Source: Schizochytrium sp. TIO01
Lineage: Eukaryota; Sar; Bigyra; Thraustochytrida; Thraustochytriidae
NCBI GenBank assembly: GCA_004764695.1
Contig: SMSO01000035.1
Location: 2,168,001-2,232,000, forward strand
Length of the DNA: 64,000 nt
Direction: 5' to 3'
Part shown: positions 23,201 through 35,972 of the stretch, in pieces
How positions within the stretch are numbered: the first letter of the stretch is position 1
Layout of the letters: each line of letters starts with the position of its first letter
Made by a program: the position numbers and the translations under genes
Notes under the pieces: generated by a model
What the model was told of the DNA's origin: nothing
The model's database searches: none
What the model saw: only the letters and a program-made list of their open reading frames with translations

Positions 23201-26200
23201 ACACATTCGCTGATAAATGTCAATTGTGGACTGAATCACAGCATGAGTAAGGCTTCGAATTTCAGGTGCAAAACCATGTTGAAGGTAACCAGAAAGAATA
23301 CTGGAAAACATAATCATCATTGCATCATCCGCTGCGGGTGGCATGCACAAAACAGAAAAGTGTCTAACAAAGCGAGGTGTGACAATATTGCGTCCACCTC
23401 CAGGAGGTGCTGCAGCGACTGTGAGTACTGTGTCCTCAATTTCCTTGAAGAAGAGCTTTTCACGATCATAAAACCCGCCAAAATCAAGAAATTGGCGCAG
23501 AAGCTCGATAGGAGGTTGTGCTCCATACTCCTCCACTGTGGGCATGTTGACATCATCAACGCAGATTACGCAGGTTTGACCAGCAGGAGCACCTAGTAAA
23601 GTTTTACGCTTTTTCTCTAATTTTGACTCTATAGAAAGCTGAGTTACTTTCGAAGCAGTTTGTGCACTAAATCCAAGTAAGATTGGCATGACCGGTTTGC
23701 TTCTGACAATACCAAGACGCTGATTCCGCTGTTGTTCTTTTGCTGCAGCTGCAGCTGCAGCTGCAGCTTTGCTGTTTTCTCCATCTGCAGCCGCGGCTGG
23801 CTCGCTTTCTTGTCCAACCTCAGCAAGCTCACGCAGAAGGCTTTGAAGCAATACTGTCTTACCAGTACCTGTCACACCAGTCAGAAAACATGGTCGCTGA
23901 ATTGCAAGTAGCTTCTCTGCTAAGTACGAAAAACGCACAGTGTCTATTGTAGGAACGACAAGCTGAGAAAATGGTACTCGTGTGCTGTATGCAAATGCTG
24001 GTACAACTTCGTCCCATCTCCTTAACTCTTCTTCCCGAAAATCAACAAAGTAGTCAAAGACCTGACCTTTGGCCGAAAATCCAATCATTGACAGTGAGGC
24101 TCGTTCAAATGCAACTCGCGCCCACTCGTCAAATGATTCGCGGTTAGCTGCAGTGATGGGACCTCCCAAAGACCATGTCACAGCAAATGCAAAGAGCTTA
24201 TCAACAAGGCGAAGAATACGCTCTGTGAGCTTTTGCTGAGTGGCTTTATCATCTCCACTCCCACTATTGCTGGTTCGTTCCGAGTGCAGACTAGCCAACA
24301 ATTCAGAGGAACCAAAAAGAGCTTGAAATATTTTGCAGAAAGAAGCGGCTGCTTGCACACCAGAGGTGCTTATAGGTTCTGTACAGTGACGTCGAACAAA
24401 ATCTACACCTTCGTGAAAGACAGTCGTTACACAATGAGAAAGACGAGTGGAAATGGGTTCATGATAAGCGCCAAAAGGTTCTTTCATATCGCGCATTAGC
24501 CAAGTCTGAACATACGGAAGCCATCCGAGATCATCAGGGGTCATGTAAAGCACACCAAGGCGAGAGACAGTGGCAGGAGATGCCACTTCCAGATCTTGAA
24601 CCTCAAAAACACACTTCATCACAGCCTTAAGTTTGATTCGCTCGCCGTTTGCAAGACAGAGGGTCATATTATCATCAAGTACCGTGTTCATGTTTTCGAT
24701 CCAAAGTGCGTCAATCGGTCCGTCAAAAACAATCCATTTTGAGTCGCTAGTTTCACTTGCGACTTGTGCTCGCATAATTGAAGATGCAAGTCCATCTGTC
24801 CACTCCTGTGTAAGTTCGTTGAACTCACCATACAGTTCTCCCATTGTGATACACTTTGGGTTCAGGATGTTCTGATGAACAGTACGGTAAATGATTTTAT
24901 CGTCCGGCACTCCAGCTTCTTGTTGCATGATATAGAGCCGCGAAAGCGCATCTGCAAGTGTTTTATACGCAGTTGTTTTCCACCACCGGTTGGTCCAACG
25001 ATTGTAATTCCAAAACGCACATTCATTGTCTCATAGAGTTGAATTATTTTCCCAACAAATGATTCTACACATTGTAATGTATTGGAGGCGAGAACGGTTT
25101 CCACCATTTCGCGAAGATCGCCTGTATCTTGGTAAGGTACTGTGACACCAGGAAACAGATCTGCAAGAATACCAAAGAAAGAGGAACATCCTGGCGCAGG
25201 AATTTGGGGAGGTTTGAGTCTCGCATGGCACGAATCAGTACAACATCTTCGGAAAGATGCGGGTTTCCACGCTTTAAACCACCAGCCATGACCAAAACAG
25301 ATTTCACAGCTCGAAGTCCATAGTCATAATGACACTGCTGACTCAGCTGCTCGCTGCTGAGCATGTACATCTTTGTCATTTTACGGCTTAAAGTCTTCGC
25401 ATCGCTGAATCCTTCTGCAAAAAGCATAATCTCAGCAATTAAGGAATAGTCAGGCACCATCATCGCTACTGGCCTGAATAATACCTTCAGGTTATCTGGA
25501 AGCTCTGTACGACCTGCATAGCCAGGGTTCATGGTAATAATGACATGGTACTCCTTCAGCTCAATCTGCCGTCCCTCAAATGCAATTGCATTAAATCCAG
25601 CAAGTCGACCTTGCCGAAGAGTAAGTAGCTGCTGCGCAACTACCGACAAAACCTCAATATCAATGCGATTAAACTCGTCCAAACAAGTCCAACATCCTGC
25701 TTGAGCTAGGCCGCTAAAAAGTTTTGCCATCATTTTATAATCAATTTGATCTGAGCAATTATAGACAATGCATTGGATACCTAAAGCCTTTGCAAGATCC
25801 TTTGATGATTCTGTCTTTCCAGTTCCTGCAGGGCCACTAGGGGAACCACCTAACTTAAGCTGTAACGCACCTGTCAAGGTCATCCAGCAGCGATCTGTAA
25901 GTGGAGTGATTACAAGTCGGGATGTACACCCCTCATACTCATACGCGTATCGAATAACTGAATTTGACTGACGCACCACACAATCATCAATGTCTTCCTT
26001 TTGCCAGTAATATCGTAGCTGCTGCTGCCATGTAAAATTGTTGAGTGAATCAACGTTCTCGTCTCTCAAGGTTTCCACAATATCACGGGCATGCACATCT
26101 GTAGTGACCAGTGCTACAATGATTTTACGCTCCCGCTTGGTGAGGTCAGATCGAACAAGCATTGTAAGTTTGTCGAGCTCTTCAACGTTTCTATTATACC

Positions 26201-29200
26201 ATGCCTCTAGCGACCCAACGTCATCTTGATAAAAGCTATCCATGAAAGATGGTTCGGTCGCAGGAACCCCTCTCCCAGCACTACGAGAAGACATATTCCG
26301 GATAGTGGCTTCAGTACCCAGCACCCATGCAATTTGTGCAACTGTGGCAACGATTTGTCCAGGGTGAGACCGAACCCACTCAATTCGAGGCCGCTCAAAG
26401 AAATCTTCAAGGCCAACTTTCATGAGTTTATGTAGACTCGACTTCATATCCTTTTCAACTGCAGTGAGCCAATCTTCAACGTTACCACGTGCCTTGAGAT
26501 TCTTTCCAAGCTCGATGCGCTCGTCCTCAGGCGAAATCATTGCTTTGATGTCAATTGATTTGGGTTGGTCACCAAAGTCCAAAGCTACCAGTGCATCGAA
26601 GCATTTTCGAAGGTGCGGTTGAACTGCCTGTGGATCCTTAGTTTGGGCAAGAATTTCTAAAAGCTCATCATTGGATAGAAAGTAAAATCGCGCAAAAGCT
26701 GCACGCTTTGTCTCCAAGTAATCTTCTAGACTCTTTTGAATTTTTTCCAAGTTTGCGTTATGCTTTCGCAAAGTTTCGCGCAGGCCAGGACGTGTACAAC
26801 TCTTCATGCAGTTGGGATCATCCGCTGTACGCCTCATGTTCTCGCGGAACGAAGCATCAATTTTGGAGAAGAGCTTCGATTCTTGTGGCAACTGGCGTTG
26901 AATATCAGGTGCACTAAAAATTGACTCCAAGTACATCCAGTTCCGTTGGCACAAGAGCCACTCTTCAAAAGTCTCTTGGAATAAGACCAATTTGTTTCTC
27001 CAATCATCCACCTGGTCCTTAATTGGCTTGACGTACCGTGATCCAAGAATTGTGTTGATGGTAACCAAAGAGTCGTCAAGATCTACAATGACATCGTCCA
27101 CGCCACCGATGATCTTATCTTTCGTATCCTTGTACTGGAGAATAGTAAAATCTGCAGTTTTCCATTTCTCTGAAACTTTATGCAACATCTTTAAGAGCAC
27201 CTCTTCCTGCACTGCCTCGACTGCAATAGTCTCGATAACTTCACCGTGATCCATCGCCCGACGCTTGATAAGGTGGCCCAGCTTAAGGTCCTCGACGCCA
27301 TTGACTTGATACCCCAGAACCGTATGAATGATCTCCCAGTGTCTTTCTTGAAGAGCTGCGCAACGCAAAGCAGTAACGACTGGCATTGTTCGCTTGAAGT
27401 CAGAAACCTTATCGCGAAGGGATGGTGCGACTAAATTACCAGGAAGACCACGCTCTGCCTGTAGTGCCGTTTTCATATACTTTTCGACCTCTAGAAGAAT
27501 TCCAGCAGCATCCACTTCAGCGAAAACAGTATCACACCAAGATGAGGAGAGCTCACTCCACGAGCGTACCGCGCGCCACAACTTAAGCTTGACAGTGAGG
27601 TCCTGCTTAACCTCATCAAGTTCGTCATATGTAGATATAGGAACTCCAAGGGTTTTTTGGTAATGCGTAAATTTTTCCCGTTGTGCTTGGATACTAGTAA
27701 ACTGCTTTTCCGCATCTTCGAGATATTCAATCACGCTAGATGACTTTGCATCTGGATCAAAAACCATCACATTACTAAGTACCGTGCGTAGGTTGCCAAC
27801 TTTACTCTGCACACGGGGTATCTGTTCCTCTAGTTCCTTAGCAAATTTGATTGTATTTTCAGCCATAGTATCTTCGGAGCTTTGAATAGAGTTATGAAGA
27901 GCCTTGTTGGTTTCTTTCAGCATGTATATTGATGTATTGTCCTCTTCGTCCAAGGGCACTTGGTAATCTTTGCATAATTTGTAAAGCTTCACAGTAAATG
28001 TAAAGCTTCCATCGATACCCTCGATTGTCTCCGTGACCTCTTTAAGAAATGATAACTGTTCGACAAAACCATCCACCGAATATGCAGTTTGACTAAGAAT
28101 ATCATCTCGATGCCGCATGTCGCGAAGATTTTGTTGAGTTTTTGTACGTAAGACATGGGGAAATAGGGAACGGATTTGGTTGAAGCAACGCACAGGGCTG
28201 GGGATGAATCGAGATTTGAGGTTCTCTGCATCAACACGCACAATGCCAATTGTGCTGTGTGTGGGCATGGAGTCAAACATTGAGTGTTGCGCACTGTACT
28301 TACTAAGTAGGCTTTGAAATACCTCAAGTGGTTGAACAGAATAGGCCTCGAGGGTGAGTCCAGAAAGAAGCTCCTCATTTTGGACATATTCCTTTACGAA
28401 TGGTACAAAAACCTTGCAAAAGTTGGTTGCGTCGTCAAATGCGGTACGAAGACATTCACCAATATCATCGACCATTGACTGAAATTGAGCACCTTCTACA
28501 ATCATCATTTCTAGATCGAGGTGATCTCCCACTGCGTTTGATTCCTCCATGGAGGGTTGGGCATATAGTGCAAGGTCAGGGTGTGTTAACAGCCGTTCTG
28601 GACCTGTAACCACCTTGAGGGTATCGAAAATGATACTTTCTGTCTCTGTCCGGAACTCCTCTGCTGTTGGGTAAAACGAAACACTGGGTTCAGCAAGAAC
28701 ATCTCCTTCATCGTGAGCTTTTAACCGATCTGCAAGCTCTGGAAGTGGCACACTTGCATCCATATGCACAATGAAGATGGGCTGTGGCTCTCGTATCGCT
28801 GGGGTTGATAACTGTGACCCTCCGTTCAAGTTCGCAATTGGAACTTTGCTCCCTGCAAGAAGAGATTTTCTATGTCCATGGTTGTCACCAGTGATAGCTA
28901 CGTGCGCTCCTCCTGCTCGATTGTGATGATCTGCAGCATGGCGCGCCTTTTGTTTGTCAGAGATATGAGATAAGAAATCAGCCGTAGACGCAATGGCCAA
29001 GCTCAAAAACGTATCAATTACAAGAAAGTCAACGAGTCGAATGTATTTTGTAAGCTTGCGGCACTGCGTACGCATTGCTGCGCGCTCAGTAAATGTGATT
29101 GCCCGAACTTTTCGTCCACTCTCAGCAGCGGCTGCAGCTGCTGCAGCAGCCGCAGCTCTTTCTTCTGGAGTTGCACTTGCAGAGAATTGTCGTGCAAAAC

Positions 29201-30458
29201 CACTCTCTTCAAGAAAATGTCGAAGTGCAGCATCACAAGTGTTCATGACCAGATGACGCACATCAGTTGAGAAATGATCAAGTTGACTTCGTGCATGTTC
29301 TCTTTGATGCTCTTGAGCAGAGGTAAACTCTTGCAAAGTGTAAGTTTTAGCCGCTTCAATAACAAAGAGCTTCGACGAAGCAGCATTCACGCACATTCCT
29401 CGAAGCCTTAGAAGTGATGAACGCAACAACGAGTGTAAAATAAAGAGGTTCTCTGTTAGGCTGGCCTTTGCAGCATTAGTTTTCCGTGCACGCACATTGT
29501 GCTTCCACTCTTTAAATGATTTCCACATTCGATATTTATGGAAGAAACTGATCCGCGTAATTTGGGAAAACAAATAGTACTCACGTTCATACTGTTGCAT
29601 TGATACAAAATCAGTCCCTCCTCCAGGATGGTGTACGGTAACCCCATTTGCTGATACAATGTAAAAATCCTGAGCAGAAGCGCCCAAATCCCCTTTGGTT
29701 TTTGATAATGTCAGGTCATATGCAGTGCCCCCCGGCTTTTTCACAAAATATAAGAATGCACTTTCATCAACCAGAGCGGCGCACTGTGGATGTTCGGCAA
29801 TCATTCGTTCGGTAAAACTCTCATGGTTAGCTTTATATCGACGCTGTCGCGCAAGATCAGCTGTCAATTGAGCAACACTTTCTAACGTTGAATCTGTAGC
29901 CGACGGTGAAGATTGTGAGGAACAGAACTCCCGATGTTTCTCTTCATCTACTGTTCCTTCAATAATAGATCTTTGCACAGAAAGTTGTGGCACAACTGTT
30001 TGGGGTTTGCCTGCAGTGCTACGGCGTGGCGAGGCGGAGGGGTCTCGCAGGGTTCGATTACGGAAAGGGAAAACAGCATTTTTGGGTCCTGGCCCCGCCA
30101 AGACTGCTTGATTCATGCGAGCCTTTGAAGACCTCTCACGAGCAGGAGGGCGTGGCGAGAGCTCAGATGGGATATATTCTTGGTAGTGAGGGTGCTGATG
30201 CTGGTGTAGTGACGTTGCATCTTGCTGCAGCGCCGTAATTGCAGGGCTCCTCCCTGCACTTGCATACAGACGATTCTCTAATCTCTCACCCGGATGAGAT
30301 TGCTGTGCAATATTTTGTGCTATTTCTTCTGGTCTTGGGCTCTGCTTCACAGTACTTTGCTGTGAAGCTCCTCCAAAGACCTTTGCAGGCATTCGAAGTG
30401 CATCATCTTTCTTGCCAGTACCTTTCGAGCCAGTGCCTTTGTTGTGAGTGGTGTCCAT
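17286..30458 (-). CDS. Axonemal dynein heavy chain, inner-arm type, interrupted by three frameshifts
   Basis: This motor ATPase drives sliding of flagellar doublet microtubules. Three consecutive minus-strand frames (30458-25065, 24928-21503, 21515-17286), plus a short bridge near 24980-25180, join to about 4,390 residues, a normal length for the family. The N-terminal tail includes a poly-Ala run. AAA1 has GPAGTGKTE (about residue 1542) and Walker B CLDEFNRID. AAA2 has GPTGGGKTT, AAA3 GVTGTGKT with Walker B VICVDDVNMP, and AAA4 GVGGSGKQS. The stalk and microtubule-binding tip follow, then AAA5, AAA6 and the C-terminal domain ending STTGMSTNFV...CTLND. That ending and the single-head length point to the DNAH3/6/7/12 inner-arm group; the exact subtype is not certain. 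Each break is explained by one missing base in or beside a short homopolymer. No other stop or gap is seen, so sequencing error or very recent decay are the main options. No intron is needed. Confidence 0.93.
21570..21574 (-). other. Dynein frameshift 3 in the stalk region (A5 where A6 is expected)
   Basis: The coding strand reads GACAAAAAGATATCACTGAG. One more A turns DKKISLRSR into DKKDITEIKNFIKPPAAV, the conserved end of coiled coil 1 leading to the microtubule-binding tip, and joins the frame beginning MEAVNVLLGEKP. Confidence 0.9.
24976..24979 (-). other. Dynein frameshift 2 inside the AAA2 P-loop (A4 where A5 is expected)
   Basis: The coding strand reads GGTGGTGGAAAACAACTGCG. The Walker A motif breaks exactly after GPTGGGK. 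One more A gives GKTTAYKTLADALSRLYIMQ, as expected for AAA2 of dynein, and leads into the next long frame. Confidence 0.9.
25172..25185 (-). other. Dynein frameshift 1 (one base missing)
   Basis: On the coding strand the sequence reads CCTCTTTCTTTGG. The frame before it gives RQDVP and the family sequence resumes one base out of register as FFGILADLFPGV. Adding one base in this pyrimidine run restores continuity. The un-restored frame ends at 25065. Confidence 0.85.
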
Positions 30459-33400
30459 TGGAGGCTATTGTGATCTGGACAATATTCGTCTTCAATCCCC
30501 AAGGATGAGCCAAACCCAAGAGGCGACTGCTCAGCCTCTGTGAAGCCTGCAAAATATAAGGTTGCTCCAGCACCGTCTCTAACTCAAAGTCTACAGCCAC
30601 AGTCTCCAGCAGGGGCTTCCGTCTTCAATCTTGCTTTGGGTCACTGAGTTGACTCAAGCCTCTCGCCCAAGTCCACCAATCTGATCTACGCTACACACAG
30701 ACAAGTCCTTTTCAGACTCTCTGCGCGATGTTTTGTTGCCGCTGGTGCTGAAGTTGCTGGTACCTAGCCTAATAAGTCTCAAGTATTGTTAATATACACA
30801 CGAAGACACGAAGGCAAGCTCAATAGCCTTTCTGCTGAAGAGCAGATAGACAAATGGCTTTGAATGGCGCTTTAACACAACCTACTGTACCAAGTATTGC
30901 TGCCGCATATGATCACGTTGTACAGTAGCGCTAATAACCTGCGGTGGCAGCCTAGGTTTGTTTTCTTCCACAGCTTTCCGAAAAGTTATACTTCGAACGA
31001 GTTTACCTCGCAGCAGCGTATGGTCGCCCCTTCTGATTTCCCAAAAGCTTGAAATTAATTCCTTCGCACGCGCTTACGCTCCAAAGAAACCACGCATCAA
31101 ACAGTAAACATCTACACGCTCGCCTTCATCGTAGGCACACCCGCAATTCGCAATTCCTGCCAACGGTCACCTTGTTCCCTGTGTTACCACGGTCACCTGT
31201 GACAATAGGGGAACCCGCCCCCTTTCTTTCGTTGTAGGACTACTATTATACATCTACATGATACGCTTAGGAGGTGACATCAACTTTATTATAAAAATAT
31301 CCGACACAGTATAAAGATAGGGCCGAGTACATCATAGATTAATCGATGATGCTGCACTGGTAGTCTTAGTTTAGCAATAGAAGCAGGTGAATAGGAAGAC
31401 CTCCTTCAAAACAATGCTTCTTCTAAGTACAAACATAGCTACGCATCAGTACCTAACTCTTTCTATAAGAACTGCAAAAAATTTTGCTCATTTTCATTTC
31501 CTTTGTTCATTTGTTTGTTTGTTTGTTTGTTTGTTTGTTTATTTGTTTGTTTGTTTGTTTGTTTGACCTATGTTTGTTTTGGAAAATCCAAATCATGGCA
31601 TGTAGGAACACGAAGAAGTACCGGAACTTGCAGCCCTTTTCTTTCAAGTCAGCTTGAATAAGCCCAGCTTCGACGTTGCGACCACCCGCTGTCTCCTCCT
31701 CCTCAAGTTCTTACGAGAATGACGCCAACATTAGAATCGATCGACGTGATCCGCTTTTATATCCTATACTTTAGAATAGTATTGCTAGCAGCTATTTACA
31801 TAGTACTTTAAGTTTTCATTATATGTATATGTATATTTAAAAAAATCAATTGTAATTTAAAAATTGTTTTAATATCATATGATGTATGCAAATATGGTAC
31901 AAAGTTGTAGTAAATAAAGTAATAATTTAATTAATTAGTTAATTAATTAAATAAATAAAAAGAGTTGAGATCAATGCGTGGGAAGTCGTAGGAGGAGATT
32001 TCAGAGACTTCCCTCGGGTCCGCGATGCTTCGTGCCGAAGCGCGTTCTGTGATCCGTCGTTTCGCCGCATAACAAAGCTGAAGCTTCGTCGACCCTCTGT
32101 GCCCATTCTCGCAGTCATCGATGCCCACTTTCACAGAAGCCTGAGCCGAGTTCGAGGTTGAAGCAATTGATCGCTTCGCAGATATTGCAATTCGCAATAA
32201 ACAGCGGACAGAGAGCGGGTTGAGGATGACTGAGCAGAGATCGATTACTTTTGCCCAAGATGAAGATAGTTGATTTTAGGCACCTTCGTTTAGATTGTGC
32301 ATGTTTGCATCTGTAGAGGCTGCGCTCGAATGGACTTGTGGGCAGATGCATACGCCGCGGAGAAAGAGAATGTACAGGTATGTATGCCTACAAATTGCGA
32401 AGAATGAGGTCGGTCTTGATTGCGCAGGAGTCATTCCTTTTGCATTGGCCAGTTTATCTGTGCGGGTTGAAAGGCTAGGTACCTCTGGTTTTGTGTGTGA
32501 TGGTTTCCCCTCTCGATCGATCGAATGGGGGCAATGTGCTCACCTGATCACTGATGAATTGAAAATTGAGAGCTGCGATGGACCTGAGACATGGCATCCT
32601 CCAAGGCATCGGCAACTTGGGTGGCAGCGCCGATACAGATAGAATTTGTACAAGTCAGCAATCTTTGACAAAGAGAATACGATAAAACCGGGTTCAGATT
32701 CAGAAGCATAAATGCCAGAAGTACCACCTATATTCAAGTTGGATTCCTATAAAAAAGCTGCGGCTTCTTCGTTCGTTCGTGCACTGATTCCATTACCTGA
32801 AGTTCATACACGAATCTTCATGCGCCCTGATCTTGCTCAGATGAAGAACAGCCTGTCGGCCAAAGATGGCACTGGACAGTCTTGGAAATGCATGCCTGAA
32901 AGCAATTGAACTGATCTACAGCTCGAACTCACAACTTGAGGTTTATTTTGTATTTTTCTAGTGCAGCAATCAACACAGAAACGCTAAAGCTGAATTAAGA
33001 CGACAGTACCTACTGTAAAAGAGAGAGGTCCTAGCTCTTACAAGTTATAAATTGCACACACTGCCTACGCTCTACAGTTCAATATCGAGACCACGGACCT
33101 CCAGGGCGTAGACGCTCCACGGTTTCTGACGTGCAATCGGTCGGTCTCCTGGCTCGGAGAGGGCGTATTTGCGCGGCTTCTGATCCTTTTACTTGCGGTG
33201 TTTGTCAGACAAAACTCCCTTCGGTAAACTTGGATACGACTGCTACGTTAGTACGTAATGACTACGTACGAAGCCACCCATGAGAAGAGCGAGTCATTCG
33301 AATTGACCATTCAATATTGCTGGCGTAGTATTGGCATGCGGGTGACTGCACATGAGATGTAAATAGAAGTAAACTAACTGCACCGCACTTGATTCCGGCA

Positions 33401-33746
33401 GCATTCTCTTTCTAGGCTGATTGCCAAATATGGTGAAGAGGTGTAAGCATTTTGAGAAAATACTTTCGAAAGGAGTTCTTTATTGAAAACTCTTTTTTTA
33501 AAATTTAGTTTTAAAAATGAAAAGAAATAGAAAAAGAAAATACTAGGAATAAATAGTATGTTTGAGTAAGCCTAATTGCCTTTTAAATTTTGATTATATG
33601 TTTCATGTTTTTCTGAAAAGTTTCCTTTCTTTCTTTTGATTCATTATGGAAATCCGCTTACGCAAGCAAACGAGCAGAAGCAATCGAACACACAACAAAT
33701 CCTGATCTTGGTGGAGGATTCTAGCTCACCAAGCAATCACCTAACT
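30459..33746. other. Intergenic region between two divergent genes
   Basis: About 3.3 kb separate the dynein start (minus) from the MDR oxidoreductase start (plus), so promoters for both should lie at its two ends. Short frames such as 32301-32642 plus show no domain. A (GTTT)n array is listed separately, and an AT-rich block at about 31.79-31.97 kb includes TTAATTAATTAG-like sequence. No gene is supported. Confidence 0.5.
31511..31565 (+). repeat. (GTTT)n tetranucleotide repeat
   Basis: About fourteen GTTT units with one ATTT variant, in non-coding DNA. Confidence 0.93.
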
Positions 33747-34844
33747 ATGCTGTCAAGCGCCAAGTCGGTCTTGCGTAGCGTTTTGAAAGGCCAGCTTCAA
33801 CACAGTACCCGCACTATGAGCTCGATTACAGGATCTGCATCGCGTTTAGTGAAGTTCGATAAAGTGCCAGCAGAGGCAGTGGAGTTCACCGAAGATGCCG
33901 CCTGGGAATCTGTGTCCGAGGGCGACGATGATGTTCTCATCAAGGTTCTGGCTGCTGGAATCAATATGTCTGACGTAAAGCAAGTGACAGGCCTTATGCC
34001 TTTTGTCAAGACCCCCATCATCACCGGTCGCGACTACTGTGGCATTGTGGAGCAGGGCCCTGCAGACCTCCTCGGTAAGCACGTCTTCGGCACTGGAGGT
34101 TCTCTTGGCTACTTTCGTGACGGGACACACGCACAGTTTCTTCGTGTGCCTGCTTCGCATGTTGCCATCAAGCCTGAGAGTATTTCTGTGCTTGAAGCTG
34201 GCACACTTGGAGTCCCTTTCCTTACAGCACACCTCGCTGTAGTCGACTCTGGACGCATCCAAAGTGGCGAGGTCATCGCTATTACAGGGGCTCATGGGTT
34301 TGTAGGCCAGGCTGCTCTGATGATTGCCAAAGCAAAGGGCGCTACTACCATTGCTATGGTGCGCCGCGATGGTGACGCAAGTCTCCCTTACGCTGATCAT
34401 GTAATTAACGTGAGCGGCAAAACTGATGAGGAGCTCGTGAAACAGCTCCAGGAGCTCGGGCGCCCTGGTTACCTTGGTGTCGATGTCTTTGTGGATGTTG
34501 TTGGCGGTGATATGTGCTCACTCGGTCTCAGTGCCTTGGGTAGAAAGGGCCGCCTTGCCACGATGGCAGCACCGAACCCAGCTGCTGTCACTAGCTTTAA
34601 GACGTTTGAGTTTTACCGCAAGCAAGCAACCCTCTGTGGTATCAATACCCTCGCATCCACTGATGAAGAAGTTTCGCAGTGCATGCGAGACATTGCCAAG
34701 CTCTTTGACGAAGGCAAGCTTGAGCCCTTCCCTGTTTCTGACAAAACTTTCACTTTGGACAAGTATGCTGATGCTCTTGAGTTTGTGGGCAACGCTGGTA
34801 CGAAGGATCGTGTTGCTGTCACACCCTGGCCTGAACTTATCTAA
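33747..34844 (+). CDS. Zinc-free MDR oxidoreductase (quinone oxidoreductase-like), probably mitochondrial
   Basis: The first true ATG of the frame is 33747; the frame opens earlier, but only from a TTG. The 365-residue product starts MLSSAKSVLRSVLKGQLQHS, rich in Ser, Lys and Arg with no acidic residue, which fits a mitochondrial presequence. The body is a medium-chain dehydrogenase/reductase. It has a GroES-like half with TGRDYCGIVEQG and a Rossmann half with the nucleotide-binding motif ITGAHGFVGQA near residue 180, then FVDVVGGD. The cysteine and histidine ligands of zinc alcohol dehydrogenases are not seen, so it belongs with the NADPH-dependent quinone or enone reductases. The substrate cannot be told from sequence. 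No frameshift or intron is needed. The neighbours suggest no pathway link. Confidence 0.88.
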   Translation: MLSSAKSVLRSVLKGQLQHSTRTMSSITGSASRLVKFDKVPAEAVEFTEDAAWESVSEGDDDVLIKVLAAGINMSDVKQVTGLMPFVKTPIITGRDYCGIVEQGPADLLGKHVFGTGGSLGYFRDGTHAQFLRVPASHVAIKPESISVLEAGTLGVPFLTAHLAVVDSGRIQSGEVIAITGAHGFVGQAALMIAKAKGATTIAMVRRDGDASLPYADHVINVSGKTDEELVKQLQELGRPGYLGVDVFVDVVGGDMCSLGLSALGRKGRLATMAAPNPAAVTSFKTFEFYRKQATLCGINTLASTDEEVSQCMRDIAKLFDEGKLEPFPVSDKTFTLDKYADALEFVGNAGTKDRVAVTPWPELI

Positions 34845-35972
34845 ATGTGCGAGCATACGCGTATCCACGCACACACTATATCACTTACTACATCTTAGTC
34901 AAAACCGATTGAATCAAATCTTGTTACCTAATTTCAACTGCATTCATGAGTTTCCCAGTTCTTTTTAGATATTAACTTCTCCAATAAATGCGGAACCAGC
35001 TCGGCAAGACATACGATATGAAAGTCTCACTACGAAAGTTATTCGTGTTCGTGAAAGTTATCTCTAATTACAACTTCGTCCTGCATAGCGAATTTTCACT
35101 CTGGAAAAATATCTATGAGTTCGTCCTCCAGTCCATATCTTGACCCATGTTATGCCTTTCGTTTGAATTGCCTTGAAACAGAAATGCGACCCTCATTCAA
35201 TGAGACTCTGAACAAGTGCACCTCACTTGTTTATGCAATGCTATGCTAAACCATGAGTATCATTCGCACGTGCTGCAAATAAGAAAATCGACCGAGCACT
35301 CGTAGTTGAGGAGATGGGGTTGGTACCTATGGAGTAGATAATAGGCATGAGCCACACAATCCTAAGATTTAGATGGTGGTATGTATGTACGCCTTCGTCG
35401 TATACTAGTCCTGTTCGTTGTACTAGTAAACACGATAGATTCATGCCCCGTCATATGGCCAGATTCACAAACGCAATGGCTAACACTAAGATCCAGGGAT
35501 TTCGTGAACACCGATTTGCTCTCCCTCGTTATGCTAAAGTCACTTGTCAGAAGCTCTACTTCAACTCTTTGGATTCTGATTTTCCCGTACCCGCAAAGTA
35601 TTGCTAGTGTTAACACTAGCCAATTATTAATACCTCAGCTATTCGCATTCTTCCGTTGAAAACTGTTGAGAGCCCATTCGAACTCACTCGACTCACGATT
35701 TGCGGACCGCGCAGAAAAAACAATCTCTTGGGGAGCTTCAATAGATTCGAGCTCAGGGTCTCTTGAGGAGTTTCCTCGAATCAACGCAGCAACCTCGTCC
35801 TAGGGGCTTTGAAGTTCTCGTTGGAGTTTCTGACAGCGGCCTGGTACTGATCTGTCATTCAAGTGGCATGACGCGGTGCAGCATCTTTGAAAGTCACGGC
35901 ATTGGAGCTTGTGAAGATTCCATGCAAGGACTCAAAGTTGATAGCAGTCGAAGGCGACGAAGAAGAAGCAGT
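34845..35972. other. Intergenic region before the giant surface-protein gene
   Basis: This contains the 3' flank of the MDR gene and the probable promoter and leader of the giant gene. Two overlapping short frames (about 35347-35659 plus and 35362-35616 minus) lack domains. The giant reading frame is already open from 35745, but the first 228 bases hold a run of Arg codons just before the signal-peptide Met and are read here as leader. Confidence 0.55.

Noticed and set aside
21570-25185. Programmed ribosomal frameshifting in dynein
   Set aside because: All three sites would need a -1 shift, but none has an in-register X XXY YYZ heptamer; missing bases in homopolymers explain them more simply.
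32301-32642. Plus-strand frame of about 113 codons between dynein and the MDR gene
   Set aside because: No domain or coding-like composition; probably leader or intergenic DNA.
34474-34968. 164-codon frame overlapping the MDR gene
   Set aside because: It is the same strand in another frame over a clearly real gene, with Ser/Leu-rich shadow composition.
35763-35972. Upstream extension of the giant protein
   Set aside because: The frame opens at a TTG and includes six consecutive Arg before the signal-peptide Met; it looks like leader, though ATGs at 35868 and 35922 keep it possible.
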